A stretch of 64,000 bases of DNA from Owenia fusiformis (lineage: Eukaryota > Annelida > Polychaeta > Sabellida > Oweniidae): the NCBI GenBank assembly GCA_903813345.2, contig CAIIXF020000010.1:36135425-36199424 (forward strand), given 5' to 3'. The notes under the pieces are model-generated. The model searched no databases. It worked only from the letters and a program-made list of their open reading frames with translations, and was not told where the DNA came from. Each line of letters opens with the position of its first letter. Positions within the stretch are counted from its first letter, which is position 1. The translations under genes were made by a program, and so were the position numbers. Shown here piece by piece: positions 23,781-35,431 of the stretch.

Positions 23781-26086
23781 ATGGGATCATCATTCCGAGG
23801 AAATGGAATGTGGGACTATAAAAATGACAATTTCCGGGAATACCCACAGGGCGTTTATAAACCCAGAGAGCGAGAGATAAGCACAGTCAGCAATACGAGC
23901 GACCGAGTTTTCAATGATATAAACGATTTTAGTTTGCGGTCAAACGGATCTGAGAACTCTCCGACAAGGAGTTGGAACACACGGGATTCTTTAAAGGATT
24001 CAACGACAAGGGACTCTACAAGTTGGGATCAAAAAACAAGGGATCATGTCATAAATCGAAATATTGATAATATTCGCTCTGTTGAAAGACACACAGACAG
24101 TGACACGAGTCAATTCAGCCAATCAAATGGCAGGATCCCACATGCCAAACAAAATGGAACATTATCAAACTCACGATTACCACTCAACAAATCATTAAGT
24201 TTATCCAAACGGAGTTTAAATCTCTCCCGGACTACCTTATATGGCAAAGACTATGGAGTTCAAAAAAGCTTAATCAGCTTAGGACTGCTAGCGATTTTAT
24301 CTCTAGTTCTTGTCGTTTTGGCGATGCAGTTATTATTCAAACTTCACGCTCGTCAGGAACTACAGGATTCTGGAAACAGTTTGCCAGTTGGTGTGCGTAT
24401 AGGTATCTTAACAGAAACTCTGTATAGCGATCTTCTTGAGGTTGCTATTGTGTTAACAACAGTGGTTTTAATGTTGGATATGTGTTGCATGCTGGTCTGT
24501 AGTGTGCAGTGCATTCTAGCAGCTAAAATACTCAAAGTGCCTCAGGGTGAGGAAAGGTGGGTAAATACCTCTTGTGCATTTGTTGTTGCATGGTAAACAC
24601 CATATTGAAATAGCAAAAATGGAATGAAAAATAGCTTAAGGCATATGAGTTACATGGTGCCCAAACAAATACAAAAATTGCATCTCTTATTCAAAATCTT
24701 TTAGCGCTCTGTAATGATAAAATATTGAAAACTTTGACCTAAATAGGTAAAATTAGGAGCTGGCTCATCACAGAATATAATCACTTAGTTAGAAGGGAAT
24801 AGATAGAAAATTTTAGGTCAAAAGACCCAACTACGAGAAAAGTTACCACAAAACCTTACCACCCCCCCCCCCTTGCCAACCAATGAAGGATTAAGTCGAT
24901 TTTGATCAAGACTACATTTAAAGTTGCTGATGATAAAATTGTAATTGCATGTTAGACCATATAGTGCATAATTTCTGGGACAACCCTCGTACAGTACATA
25001 ATAACTGTATACGTATGTTACATGAGAGCATAGGTTAGTGTTGTACAGGTTGCAAGGGTTTATTTTTAAAACAGGCTAATATGTCATGTTATGACACCTA
25101 AAGAGTCAATAAAAGATACAACTGTATCTCTTATTGACTCTTTAGATGTCATAACATGATGTTATCATGGTAATGTTGTTTTGTATTATGGTAAGCCAAA
25201 CCAGCCAGATTTTATTTTGTTTCAATGTACATGTATAATGTTTAAATATGATTTATTTTCCTTTTCAGAGCATTTAAATACTTGCAGGAATGTGCCAACA
25301 CTCGGTTTCTCTCAATTGCAGGCTTCTACCTCTCTGTGCCACTGTTTCTACTAGGTAAGTGAATAAAATCTCCCTTTTGATTGGTTCATTTAACTCATGA
25401 CATACCACATGGGAACTAAAATTAAATTGTTGAAATATTATACCAAATATTGGCATTGTGTCTTAAGGATGGTATTAGAATATATGTGTCCCATCCTGAA
25501 GCACATTTCAATAGAATGTCAGTATTTGGCCATGACATCCTTATGACATCTGGTTTATATGGGGGAGCAAGAAATAAGCGGTTCTTGCATAAGTACCTAC
25601 ATGTGTGCAAGATAATCCTTTCTTGATTATTGAGACAAAAACAAAATGGACAATCTTAAAATTGTTAGAATGTTTTTCTCAAATGAATTCATTATGATAT
25701 GTGTTTTCACCCTTTTTGACAAAACTTACTGAAAACAGTGCGAGATTAAACTATTAAAAATAAATGTTATATAATATATCTATATGGTTACACTTTATTA
25801 TTTGGTAAAGATGGCTGAATTTGAGTTTGTCATGTGAGAAATATTCAAATTATATTTAATGTTTTATTTGTTTCTTTCAGTTGTATTTCTCTTTGTATTA
25901 ATGGAGCTTCGGACAACATCAGCGATTATTTCAACAGTGATTCTTGGACTAGGAATTGTATATTCCATTGTTGCTGTATTACATAGTGCATATTTCTGGC
26001 GAGTAGAGAAGGTGCGGGCAAATGCGGGAGCACCAGTGTGGGATCCAAACAAAAGCGGGACAAATGAACTATCAACTCTTGTATGA
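23781..26086 (+). CDS. TMEM221-like four-helix membrane protein (3 exons)
   Basis: Spliced coding exons are 23,781-24,556, 25,269-25,354 and 25,881-26,086. All junctions are GT-AG, phases close, and the product is 355 residues. The first 160 residues are polar, rich in Ser, Arg, Thr and Asn, and probably disordered. Four hydrophobic segments follow at about 163-186, 218-247, 273-295 and 301-325. The first helix ends in LVVLAMQLLFKLHARQEL, and the last two read GFYLSVPLFLLV and SAIISTVILGLG. These resemble the corresponding parts of vertebrate TMEM221, but its function is not established, so the call is by family only. The exon opens at an acceptor (23,745/23,746), and the reading frame stays open between it and the ATG. 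Translation could therefore begin in an upstream exon I cannot see. The N-terminal extension is longer than in the human protein as I recall it. Confidence 0.75.
24557..25268. other. TMEM221-like intron 1 with a 76-bp hairpin
   Basis: The intron holds a C homopolymer near 24,863 and, at 25,084-25,159, a near-perfect hairpin. Its arms are TCATGTTATGACACCTAAAG and the inverse. No other feature was seen. Confidence 0.6.
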
Positions 26087-27206
26087 CACAACGCGAAATA
26101 CAAGGCGTCACATGATATCTGTTACCTAGGAATTTTCTGAAAATTTTCAAAAATTTGATTTTAAGTTTTTGCTTATTATAACATATGTGCTATCTTTAAA
26201 TTTCTATTATTCTTATTTATGTTTGAATTTAAGATATTATGTTAGTGTTTTTAAAAAACAACAACAAAAGTATCAGTACATCTTGATGTTTAGAGCATGT
26301 TTTATTTAATTTTTAAATTGCTTTGAGTGACTGTACCAGATTTGTGTGACACCTTGTATTTCTAAGTAGAGATTTTGTATAAACCAATGTTCTCACTTTC
26401 ATGATGGTAATGTTTTCAAATATGAAATTAATGTAAAAAGAGTGGAATTAGCAAGGAATAAAGTAAACAGGCATGTAGTTAACACTCTAAATTGTATAGA
26501 AATGCAAGAAAATCAGACACTTTATTCAAATTTTACAGAGAAATACAGATAAATCAGCAAAAGCAGACGGAAATTATTTAACTTATTGAAAACAAGCCAT
26601 CATGAAATTGTCCTGTTGTATCAGTAGTAGTCTGAAGATTGATTGTTGTACTTTAAATTAGTTTGTAGTCATATTTACATAAATGTTTTAGAGATATTTT
26701 TGTACAGTTGTTCCTTTTGAAATCATTTGAGATATCACCCAAGGTGTATTTAATGGGGGAGTCCTTATGGAACTAAGGTCCAGCACAAAGTTAAACCATT
26801 TTAAGACTGATTCGCAGATATAGGGAGTTAAAAATTGCATAAATTTTATATAACCATCTGAAATATGATTTTCCCCTTCGTTCTTTTCAAAAGTCAATCT
26901 ACCATTAAAACGTGAATAAGTCTATTGAGTTATAAAGCTTAGTCTTGCCTCAAGGCCCCTCCCCAGCTGTACTTCATTTTCCTAATGCAACACTTGCTCA
27001 GATTATGGGCAACCACCCCCTCCTGTGCTACTCTCTACCCCCCCCCCCCCCTCCCTTTATTTCGCAAAGATTTTGCTGATAAAACTTGCAATTATGTTCA
27101 AAGTGTGTTATCCGCATAGAAGGAACTCATATAAAAATGTTGACTGTGCTGCCATCTTTCAATGGAACATTTTTGTTATCATACAGGAGACGTGAATTTT
27201 TGAATA
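26087..27206. other. 3' flank of the TMEM221-like gene
   Basis: Probable 3' UTR followed by spacer. A forward copy of the dispersed 150-bp repeat lies at about 26,435-26,575. A C homopolymer sits near 27,041. No additional gene. Confidence 0.5.
26435..26575 (+). repeat. Dispersed 150-bp repeat
   Basis: Forward copy with AGAGTGGAATTAGCAAGGAA, GTAGTTAACACTCTAAATTG and CAGACACTTTATTCAAATTT, about 350 bp past the TMEM221-like stop codon. It is close to the inferred consensus. Confidence 0.75.
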
Positions 27207-27287
27207 TACAGGGTGTCCATAAAGTCTCTATACAATAACAATACAAAGTCTATGTAAAGTGTAAAGAGATTTTATGAACACCCTGTA
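27207..27287. mobile_element. 81-bp MITE, TACAGGGTGTCC ends
   Basis: The left end TACAGGGTGTCCATAAA and the right end, inverse of TACAGGGTGTTCATAAA, face each other across about 47 bp. The interior block AATACAAAGTCTATGTAAAG recurs at 27,375-27,400, so a second partial copy lies next to it. The terminus type resembles mariner-like elements (inference). Confidence 0.65.
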
Positions 27288-27563
27288 TATATGCTATTAA
27301 TAACCTTACCTTTTTCAAAAATCTGTGTGGCAGATGTAGTTCACCTAACTATTTAGTTGACCTAACTATTTACAATTACAATACAAAGTCTATGTAAAGC
27401 GTAAAGAGATTTTTTGAATACCCTGCGTATTTAAGTTTCTACCATAATTGTGGAAGAATAAGAAACATTTCCCCTATGGTCTAAATGGGATTTTGTTGTA
27501 TCAACCCTGTCCTGAGTGTCTTTTGTTAGCAGGTTTTACCCGATGTAGTTCATTGTGAATTAT

Positions 27564-27593
27564 CATGGGCTTTCAACTAGTTGAAAGCCCATG
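27564..27593. repeat. 30-bp perfect palindrome, CATGGGCTTTCAA type
   Basis: CATGGGCTTTCAACT is followed directly by its reverse complement. It equals the two ends of the element at 42,376-42,913 joined with no interior, and it resembles the palindrome at 13,180. Confidence 0.85.
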
Positions 27594-28047
27594 GAATTAT
27601 TAAATTCAGTATGCATAATTGTTATTGTATATAATGTAGATACATGTAAATGTAGTTGATGCAGAATATATTTTTAGTAAAAACATTTGTGTATTTGTGG
27701 ATGTTTCTTACCACATACTGCTCAGCGACTGTCAAGAACTTGTCCATGTTTCAAAACCTTTACCTGCCTATAAGCTGGGAAAATTGTAAAATGAAAATGA
27801 GAAAGAAAAATTTAAGATTTCAATGCAGAATAAGGGTTTAAACCAGATTAGTTTTAAAATGAAAGAATGAAACATGTATTTATATTTTATTTGGAAGGTC
27901 ATTGGCTTTCTTTTTGTTAAATATATATTTGTACCAAAATTAAAGTTACTCCAGAATCTCAAAGTTACAAGTCATCTATAACCACGGTCTGGATAGTTAG
28001 ATTTATAGAGTCAAGTTATGCTAAGGCCTTTACTTTTAATAACTAAT

Positions 28048-28184
28048 GCCTTGGTCACATTTACTCTGATTTTCACTATGGCGCCCGGCCGATTGAGTAT
28101 TTTGTTCAAAATTGAATACAATATCGAACAAAACACTCAATCGGCCAGGTGCCGTCCAATGGATCGGAGCATATGTGACCCAGG
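28048..28184. mobile_element. 137-bp hairpin MITE
   Basis: Two inverted arms of about 65 bp meet almost without a loop. The outer end reads GCCTTGGTCAC and its inverse, and the inner block is GGCCGATTGAGT. Short open frames across it are artefacts of the palindrome. Confidence 0.75.
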
Positions 28185-28350
28185 CATTGTGGCTGGTAAG
28201 GCCAGTGCGCCATGTCATTGAAACTTTCAGGGAATGCCATCCCAATCCAGAGAAAACATCCTTTGCAGTGGTATCATTTTCTTCATCTCTATTTTAGTTT
28301 GAAAAATCAAGGAAACCACAATTTACGCCATATACAATATACAATGTATG

Positions 28351-28591
28351 TACAGTTGGGGACAAAAATAAATGACAGGTCGATTTTCGATCACCATTTC
28401 CTAATTATGGTGGTCTGAAAGCCCATAATTTCCAATATTGTCTAGATATATATCCCTTAAAATTTGTATATTTTACATTTTGTATAATCTCATCCACTGA
28501 TGTATGGCCTCTTGTAAATTCTCTTATTTTTAACATGGGAAATCCTCACTTCAGCAAATCCACCTGTCATTTATTTATGTCCCCAACTGTA
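28351..28591. mobile_element. 241-bp MITE, TACAGTTGGGGACA ends
   Basis: The left end TACAGTTGGGGACAAAAATA and the right end, inverse of TACAGTTGGGGACATAAATA, continue into ATGACAGGT on both sides. Ends beginning TA fit a Tc1/mariner-type target. The interior is non-coding. Confidence 0.75.
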
Positions 28592-29610
28592 TACGCCATA
28601 TATGTAACATGTAATATTGGATCAATGCACTTTTAAGTTTCAAAAAAGGATCTTCTTTTTCTGATTTTTAGTGCATGAAAACATTATTCAACAAGAGGTC
28701 TAAAACATCTTCAAAAGTAGAATGGTATTGAAAGTCTAGTTATGAAGATATCAATTTTCGATGACCAAAATCATGCTGAAAACAATGGATAGCATGAGTT
28801 TTCTCTATAGGAAAATAACATGGGAAATGTGGTTTTTAACTTTATCGCATTTCAATACCCATCCCCTTTTCAGAAGTTATTAATATAGTGTAGAAGAAAC
28901 TCTTGATACATTTAAAGTGAGAAAAACAAGATCCTCTTTTTAGAAAATATGCCTTACATTTTTAAAAAAGTGACAAGGTGGGGTCCTAATCCATAATTTT
29001 TCAGAGAGTGGGATTGATATTTTACTATCATGGGGACGTCACTTTAAAGAAAACATATTGTTTTAATAAAAGCCACTGTATTTATACCCAGAAAATACTT
29101 ATGGTGAAAGACATGACCGTCTAAAATCACTTGCCATACTGCACGAGGACGTGAAATATGAGTTTTTTCTTAAAGAATTACGATTATGAACAGTTTTTAG
29201 TTCCCAAGAGCGTCACAAACTCAGTTGCATTTGAAGAACTTGTGCATCTGATGCTTACAAACATGTTCTTTATATATGAAATGCTGTATATATGTCTTGT
29301 ACAAACAATTTTTGGAAATGTTACATGCAGCTGGTAAAATGTGTTCCAGCTTCTTTCTTTAAACTTGTGCCTTTTGTTGTTAGCAAAGGAATCACCCACC
29401 AGTCAATCTATCCGTCCATTTGTGTCTTTGTCCGTCCGTCCATCCGTCGGTGAGTCCATCCGTCCGTTTGTTTTCAAGATGCCCCCCTGTTAAGTTCTTC
29501 CCCATAATTTTTCATTGGCATCTGGCAGTGTCTTCAAATTTTCAGTAACTGAAGCTACAGATATAACAAATGTTTTCTGAAAAAAATCAGCAAAATCGTA
29601 CATAGGGTAA
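28592..29610. other. Gene-free region
   Basis: AT-rich DNA with a low-complexity CCGTCCGT run at about 29,410-29,470. No gene. Confidence 0.45.
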
Positions 29611-29611
29611 T

Positions 29612-30015
29612 TGATTTATTATGATGTAATCGTCAGTTCCAATAGTCAAAATCGGAAGCACTATTTCAACCATACTTGTTGTCTTAAGAATAGAATTACG
29701 CACTCTTATATCACCACAGTTGTTAACGTTATTACACTAAGTTGCAGATAATTGAATGAAGTATATATTTTGGGAAAGTTTGAACGTCGTAGCTTTACTA
29801 ATTTGTTTATAATTAATTTTTTATGATGTAATCATCAGCTCCAATAAACAAAATCAGAAAAAACTAGCACTAATTTTACTAATTCCACTAATTCTATGTT
29901 GTCTTAAGAATAAAATTACGCAATCTTACATCATCGTAGTTGTTAAAGTTATAACACCATGTTGTAGATAATTGAATGAAGTATATGCAGAGAAAGTTTG
30001 AACAACCTAGCTCTA
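29612..30015. repeat. Diverged tandem duplication, about 200 bp x2
   Basis: Two direct copies share TTATGATGTAATC, TTGTTGTCTTAAGAATA, AAATTACGCA and GATAATTGAATGAAGTATAT in the same order. They have diverged by substitution and small indels. Confidence 0.75.
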
Positions 30016-31695
30016 AGAATAACATTTTTCGAGGGGTGCCCTTTTGACCCCCCCCCCCCCCCTTAGGTGTTCATGTGTCTATTTTGATCTTAGGGCTTCT
30101 AGGGTTAAACTATAATTCAGAACTTGGAAAATGATATCTTTGATGCAAGAAGTAACTGAACACCATACACACAATACAAATTAATGAAGTTACTCTAGGA
30201 AGTTATAGGCTCCATGTTAGCAATTAAGAAATGGTTTAATGATATAGAGTTGCAGTTTCCCAAACAATCTAACAACATACAAATACGTGTATTAGTTGCA
30301 AAACATCGAAAATGTAAATTATCTTCTTTTCAAAACACAATAATGGAAAAGACGAAATCAGTGACCTATGGACGTAAAAATGTTTTCAGAATTGTATTTT
30401 CGCAGTAAATTACCTATGTTTGTCAAACATTCAAGAGTTTACTAGGCATATCGACCAGTAAACAGTTGTTATGACTAGTTTTAACTGCGACAAAAATTCC
30501 GGATAAGGTATACTTGTAATCTTTTTGTTGTTTTATCTCCTGTTATTTCAAGTTTATTTTAACACACGTAACACGTGCCCTTCTATTAAAATCCAGATTT
30601 AAAAGTAAGACGAAAAATATTTAAATAATATATAATTAGTGATATTTGCTGATAAAAAAAGAAATTATTTTCATTATCTAATAAGCAGATGCTTATCCAC
30701 CAATCAACGACCGCAGAATGTTGACCTAATTTTACCCTGAAAAGGCTAAAATACAATTTTTGTGATTGTTTGGGCAGAATTATATTACAAGTAGAGACTT
30801 AATATATATGAATAGAATACAACTTTTCAAATTAATAACATCAAAATCAAGATAAAGTAGAGTGATAAGATGATGAAATCAATTCAAGAAGCCAATTACT
30901 TCATACAATTGTTTTAGTTTTAAGGGGGGTATGGGTGTTTATATACCCAGGTTGTTTTGACGTATCATTTTATATAACCAGATAACGACTTTATCCACAC
31001 CTTAAATAAGAATGACACAAATATTTTCTTTCAAAGGTAATAAAATCCATGTTGTATTCTACAAGAAAGCAAAATCTGTATAAACAAGTTACAAATACAG
31101 GGTGTCAGAAAACAAAAACACCAAAGCAAAACTTCTTATGATATAAATTTTATTATATTGATATATCATCTTAAAGATAATTTAAAAGTTACGAGAAATA
31201 GTGACAACCATTCTGTGATTCAATAACAAACAGTAACAACCCCTTTAATTCTCCTGTGAGATTAGATCATAAAATTATAGTAAATTCTTTTGAGTATGAT
31301 ATACAAACAGTATAGATCATAAGATGGTCTTAGCTGTACATGTGGTGGGTCGTGCAGTTGTACATTTACCCAAATTATTTTTTATTATACATTCACTATA
31401 CACTATATACAATGCCTTTATTCATGTCATCACATTTGGTTTGGCTGAGTTTAGTCATTTAACACAACGATAATCCGTTTTGTAATTACATTAATGATAA
31501 TGTCTTCAACATTCATCTCAATCATAGTCTATACGTGCGAGTCTTTATATTGAGACACAAATCAAAGTCACGTTGTAATATATACATGGTGGTCCATAAA
31601 CGTGTTTTATACTTAACACAAGCCCAATACCTCATTGGAAAACTCGTTTTGAAACATATGTAGGCCAATATTATTTTTACTAGATACAATATAAG
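30016..31695. other. Gene-free region
   Basis: AT-rich. A lone ACAGGGTGTC block near 31,099 recalls the MITE at 27,207. No gene or RNA that I can support. Confidence 0.45.
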
Positions 31696-32705
31696 CCACA
31701 AGTCGTTATAGTTCACAAACGCCTATGGATATCAGCATACACATTTGGTATAACAGTTTTAAAACAAAATACACCATAGTTGCTATTTTGAACTATATAA
31801 GATAGTTCACAAACGCCAAAGAATATCAGCATACACATTTGGTATAACAGTTTTAAAACAAAATACACCATAGTTGCTATTTTGAACTATATACAAAATA
31901 GTTCACAAACGCCTGTGAATAGCAACCTTAACATTTATTCATGCTGTGAGCAATTTCCTTTTTAAAACCTATATATAATACATCATTATTGTTACTTCGT
32001 GCTATATTTATACGTATACAATAGTTTCCAAAAGCCTATGAATAGCAACCTTTGCGTTTATTCAGGCTTTGGGCAATTTCCTTTTTAAAACTTATAATAC
32101 ATCATTATTGTTACTTCGTGCTATATTTATACGTATACAATAGTTTCCAAAAGCCTATGAATAGCAACCTTTACATTTATTCAGGCTGTGGGCAATTTCC
32201 TTTTGAAAACATATAATACATCATTATTGTTACTTCGTCCTATATTTATACGTATACAATAGTTTACAAAAGCCTATGAATAGCAACATTTACATTTATT
32301 CATGCTGTGAGCAATTTCCTTTTTAAAACCTATATATAATACATCATTATTGTTACTTCGTGCTATATTTATACGTATACAATAGTTTCCAAAAGCCTAT
32401 GAATAGCAACCTTTGCATTTATTTATTCAGGCTATGGGTAATTTCCTTTTTAAAACTTATAATACATCATTATTGTTACTTCGTGCTATATTTATACGTA
32501 TAAAATAGTTTACAAAAGCCTATGAATAGCAGCCTTTGCGTTTATTCAGGCTGTGGGCAATTTCCTTTTTAAAACCTATAATAGATCATTATTGTTACTT
32601 CGTGCTATATTTATTCGTATACAATAATTTCCAAAAGCCTATGAATAGCAACCTTTGCATTTATTCAGGCTATGGGTAATTTCCTTTTGAAAACATGTTA
32701 CATTA
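31696..32705. repeat. Tandem array, 119-123-bp units, 3' of the LRR gene
   Basis: Seven units begin near 31,903, 32,021, 32,140, 32,259, 32,382, 32,504 and 32,623. They carry AAAAGCCTATGAATAGCAAC, TTCAGGCT, GGGCAATTTCCTTTT, CATCATTATTGTTACTTCGT and ATACGTATACAATAG. Two related but shorter units precede them at 31,696-31,902. Most of the array units contain TTTATTCA, which is AATAAA on the minus strand, the sense strand of the neighbouring LRR gene. Part of it may therefore be transcribed as 3' UTR. Confidence 0.85.
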
Positions 32706-32814
32706 TTGTTGGCTATTGGGGTGTCAAGGGAATGTAATTGTTGGTACCATCAAGACAAACTGACAGTATGAGTTGAAAGGCAAGCAGCAACATATCGTAG
32801 CATAGCACTATTTA

Positions 32815-34329
32815 TCAAAGTTTCGACTGGTATTCATATAACAGCATTCTGATTTGTTGTTTTTCTTTTCTTAAATGTAACACAAACGATGCTGCATGGA
32901 TTATTACCAACAGAAATAATGCTGCAATTCCACATGTCAAACCAATTAACCAACCAACTAATGAATCATTCGATGGGTGTACAAAGTAAGGATTTTCCTC
33001 TACAGACAACTGTGTTGTTTGAATATATAGTTTATTCGTCCCATTAAGTGCCTGTGTCATTTGATTAGATCTCTGTGTCATTTGAGTTGGTGTTTGTGTC
33101 ATTTGATTAGATCTCTGTGTCATTTGAGTTGGTGTTTGTGTAATTTGTGGAGATGTTTGTGAAGCATTCAATGGGTGTACAAAAGTAGTATTTGCCTCTG
33201 CAGGCAACTGTGTCGATTGAATGGATGGTTTATTCGTCGTATTAAGTTCATGTATCATTTCAGTAGCTCTCGGTGTCATTTGAACAGGTGTTTGTGAAAT
33301 TTGTGGAGATGTTTGTGCAGTTTGGGTAAATATTTTGGTTGTGGAAGAAAGTTGTATTATTTGCGTTGAGCGCTCTGTTTCGTTAGCATTACCGTCTGTT
33401 GTTGAAAGTGAAAATGAAGAGGCCATAGTGGAATTTACATTGAGGCAAAAGTCACTCTTCCTTATTGCATCAATATACTCTAAGTGCCACGATGGTTGTA
33501 TAGAAGATATGTTATTTCCAATCAAATATATCCTCACCAGCCGTGGCAAAAACAGACATATATCAGTAGGCACCTCTACAAGATGGTTGTTCATAAGATT
33601 GAGACCAGAAAGCCTTTTAAGGTTTTTAAACACACCAGGCGCGATATCTCTTAGCTTATTGCCTTCAATGTATAGAGATGTCAAGGATGTCAGGCTTTGA
33701 AATATTTTATCTGGAAGCATTGATACATTATTATAAGAGAGTCCAAGAGATGTCAATGATGTCAGGCTTTGGAATAACTTATCTGGAAGCACTGCTATTC
33801 CATTGTAAGATAGGGAAAGCGATGTTAAGGATGTCATGGATTGAAATATTTGACCAGGAAGTATTGATATTTTATTTCTAGATAGGACAAGTCGTTTCAA
33901 GGATGTCAGGTTATTGAATATTCCATCTGGAAGTTCTGATATTTCATTAAGATGTAGACTAAGACTTTTCAAGTTTGTTAGGCTATTGAATATTCCATTT
34001 TGCAATGTTCTGAGTTTATTGTTACCAAGGTCAAGATGTGACAAAGATGTCAATCCACCGAAAACTCCATCTGGTAATGTGTCAAGTTTGTTGTAATCTA
34101 ATTCTATTTCCTCCAGTGCATGTAAACCAGAAAAAGCTCCAGGTTCTAGCTTAGAAATATCATTGTTACTCAGAGTAATCTTTCTTAGATTAGGAAACAT
34201 ATCGAACGAGCCATTAGTCACCTTTGTCAACTTTCTGAAGGACAGGTTCAGAGTCGTGACGTCGGATGTTTCGTTGGTGATTTGATGTACATGTACTATC
34301 ATCATTACAAGGGCCTTCAATAACGCATT
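32815..34329 (-). CDS. LRR transmembrane receptor, last exon (partial)
   Basis: A single long exon of about 504 codons ends in a stop at 32,815. About 11 leucine-rich repeats of 24 residues come first (examples: NLRKITLSNNDISKLEPGAF, SLTSLSLSYNGIAVLPDKLF). Then comes a Thr/Gln/Ser-rich, mucin-like stalk with TQTPTQMTQRSNQM duplicated, one hydrophobic helix (WLIGLTCGIAALFLLVII) and a short basic tail. Many N-x-S/T sites fit an extracellular position. No signal peptide or N-terminal Cys cap is in this frame, and an acceptor (TTTTTTCAG) precedes 34,329, so upstream exons are expected. Just after the acceptor a different frame reads ECVIEGPCNDDSTCTSN, which looks like an LRR N-terminal cap, so a frameshift is possible. 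Ligand and subfamily unknown. Confidence 0.8.
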   Translation of the reverse strand, partial: NALLKALVMMIVHVHQITNETSDVTTLNLSFRKLTKVTNGSFDMFPNLRKITLSNNDISKLEPGAFSGLHALEEIELDYNKLDTLPDGVFGGLTSLSHLDLGNNKLRTLQNGIFNSLTNLKSLSLHLNEISELPDGIFNNLTSLKRLVLSRNKISILPGQIFQSMTSLTSLSLSYNGIAVLPDKLFQSLTSLTSLGLSYNNVSMLPDKIFQSLTSLTSLYIEGNKLRDIAPGVFKNLKRLSGLNLMNNHLVEVPTDICLFLPRLVRIYLIGNNISSIQPSWHLEYIDAIRKSDFCLNVNSTMASSFSLSTTDGNANETERSTQIIQLSSTTKIFTQTAQTSPQISQTPVQMTPRATEMIHELNTTNKPSIQSTQLPAEANTTFVHPLNASQTSPQITQTPTQMTQRSNQMTQTPTQMTQRSNQMTQALNGTNKLYIQTTQLSVEENPYFVHPSNDSLVGWLIGLTCGIAALFLLVIIHAASFVLHLRKEKQQIRMLLYEYQSKL

Positions 34330-34345
34330 CTGAAAAAATGTTTAA

Positions 34346-34746
34346 GGTTCAGCTGGAAAGTAACATTTTGGTAAAAATTGCTATACCTGCACATGTTATT
34401 TTCTGGTACAAAATAAGTATGAAGTCATGTGTGTATTTCCTTGCTTTTTTCAAGAAAGGATCATTACACTGTCTATTTTTAGTAAACCTGGAAACAGGTC
34501 AATGGTAGTTCCTGTGTTGTCTGAAAACTTTGAAAGAAAATTTGGAAAAATAGAAAGTGTGAAATATCGGAATTACCTGGAGTTCCCATTGAACTCCTAC
34601 CAGATATTCTAAAAGAAGACAATGTAATGATACTTTCCTGAAAAAGCAAGGAAATTGACACATGCCTTCATACTTAATTTTGTACCAGAAAATAACATGT
34701 GCAGGTATAGCAATTTTTTACCAAAATGTTACTTTCCAGCTGTACC
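34346..34746. mobile_element. 401-bp palindromic MITE flanked by TTAA
   Basis: Arms of about 125 bp start GGTTCAGCTGGAAAGTAAC and end in the inverse, GTTACTTTCCAGCTGTACC. The tetranucleotide TTAA flanks both ends (34,342-34,345 and 34,747-34,750), as expected for piggyBac-type targets. It sits 13 bp upstream of the acceptor of the LRR exon. A second copy begins at 63,647. Confidence 0.85.
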
Positions 34747-34750
34747 TTAA

Positions 34751-35090
34751 CATTATTTGGCTATTCAACTTGTGGGGAACTATAAGAAAGGATGATGTTA
34801 CATCGAATCAATTGAATAAAATGTATTGTTTACACTATCGTATCAATTGATACATTGACTATAAGAAAGGAAGATGTCAGTCAGACAGAATCAATAGAAT
34901 AATATAAATGATTTATTTACTCAAATGTACTGATTGAATCAATTTTACATTGACTATAGGTCTATATATTAATGAGGTGTTAGATAGAATCAATACTGAT
35001 CTACTAATAAATGAGTAGGAGAAACGCACCATTGACTCCCATGTTAAAAAAATCTTGAAATTTGAACAGTGAACAGTCATATTTGAAAAA
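34751..35090. other. Gene-free region
   Basis: AT-rich, with ACTATAAGAAAGGA repeated near 34,780 and 34,860. No exon for the LRR gene was recognised. Confidence 0.4.
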
Positions 35091-35431
35091 TTCACCTGTC
35101 TAATCTGAACACTTTTCATAAAATTTCTGATGTTTTATACAACATTGCTCAAATTTTGTCATGATATCAAAACTTTGGGAAATAATCTAGAATGGTCTCA
35201 ATTATAATGGGGCTTTCCAGCATGATTAGATTCATTTGAATCAAATTTTCAAAATTCTGGAATGCCATAAGCTATGTGGTAAAAAAACTATAAATATTTA
35301 CCGAGAATGTGTTCACATTTCTTCAGAATCCGGATTATTGCGGATGCAAAACCTCGAAATGTGAACACCTCTTAATATGAACGCTTTTATCCGGTCCCAA
35401 TGGCGTTCGGATTAGACAGGTTTTACTGTAC
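35091..35431. mobile_element. Decayed TIR element, possibly pogo/Tigger-like
   Basis: CACCTGTCTAATCTGAACAC at the left and GTTCGGATTAGACAGGTTTT at the right are inverse matches. TACAGTAAAACCTG closes the right end when read on the minus strand. Termini of this kind with a (T/C)AATCCGAAC block are known from pogo/Tigger elements. The assignment is inference. Confidence 0.4.

Noticed and set aside
33335-34096. Plus-strand open frames opposite the LRR exon
   Set aside because: They are antisense shadows of the repeated LRR codons.
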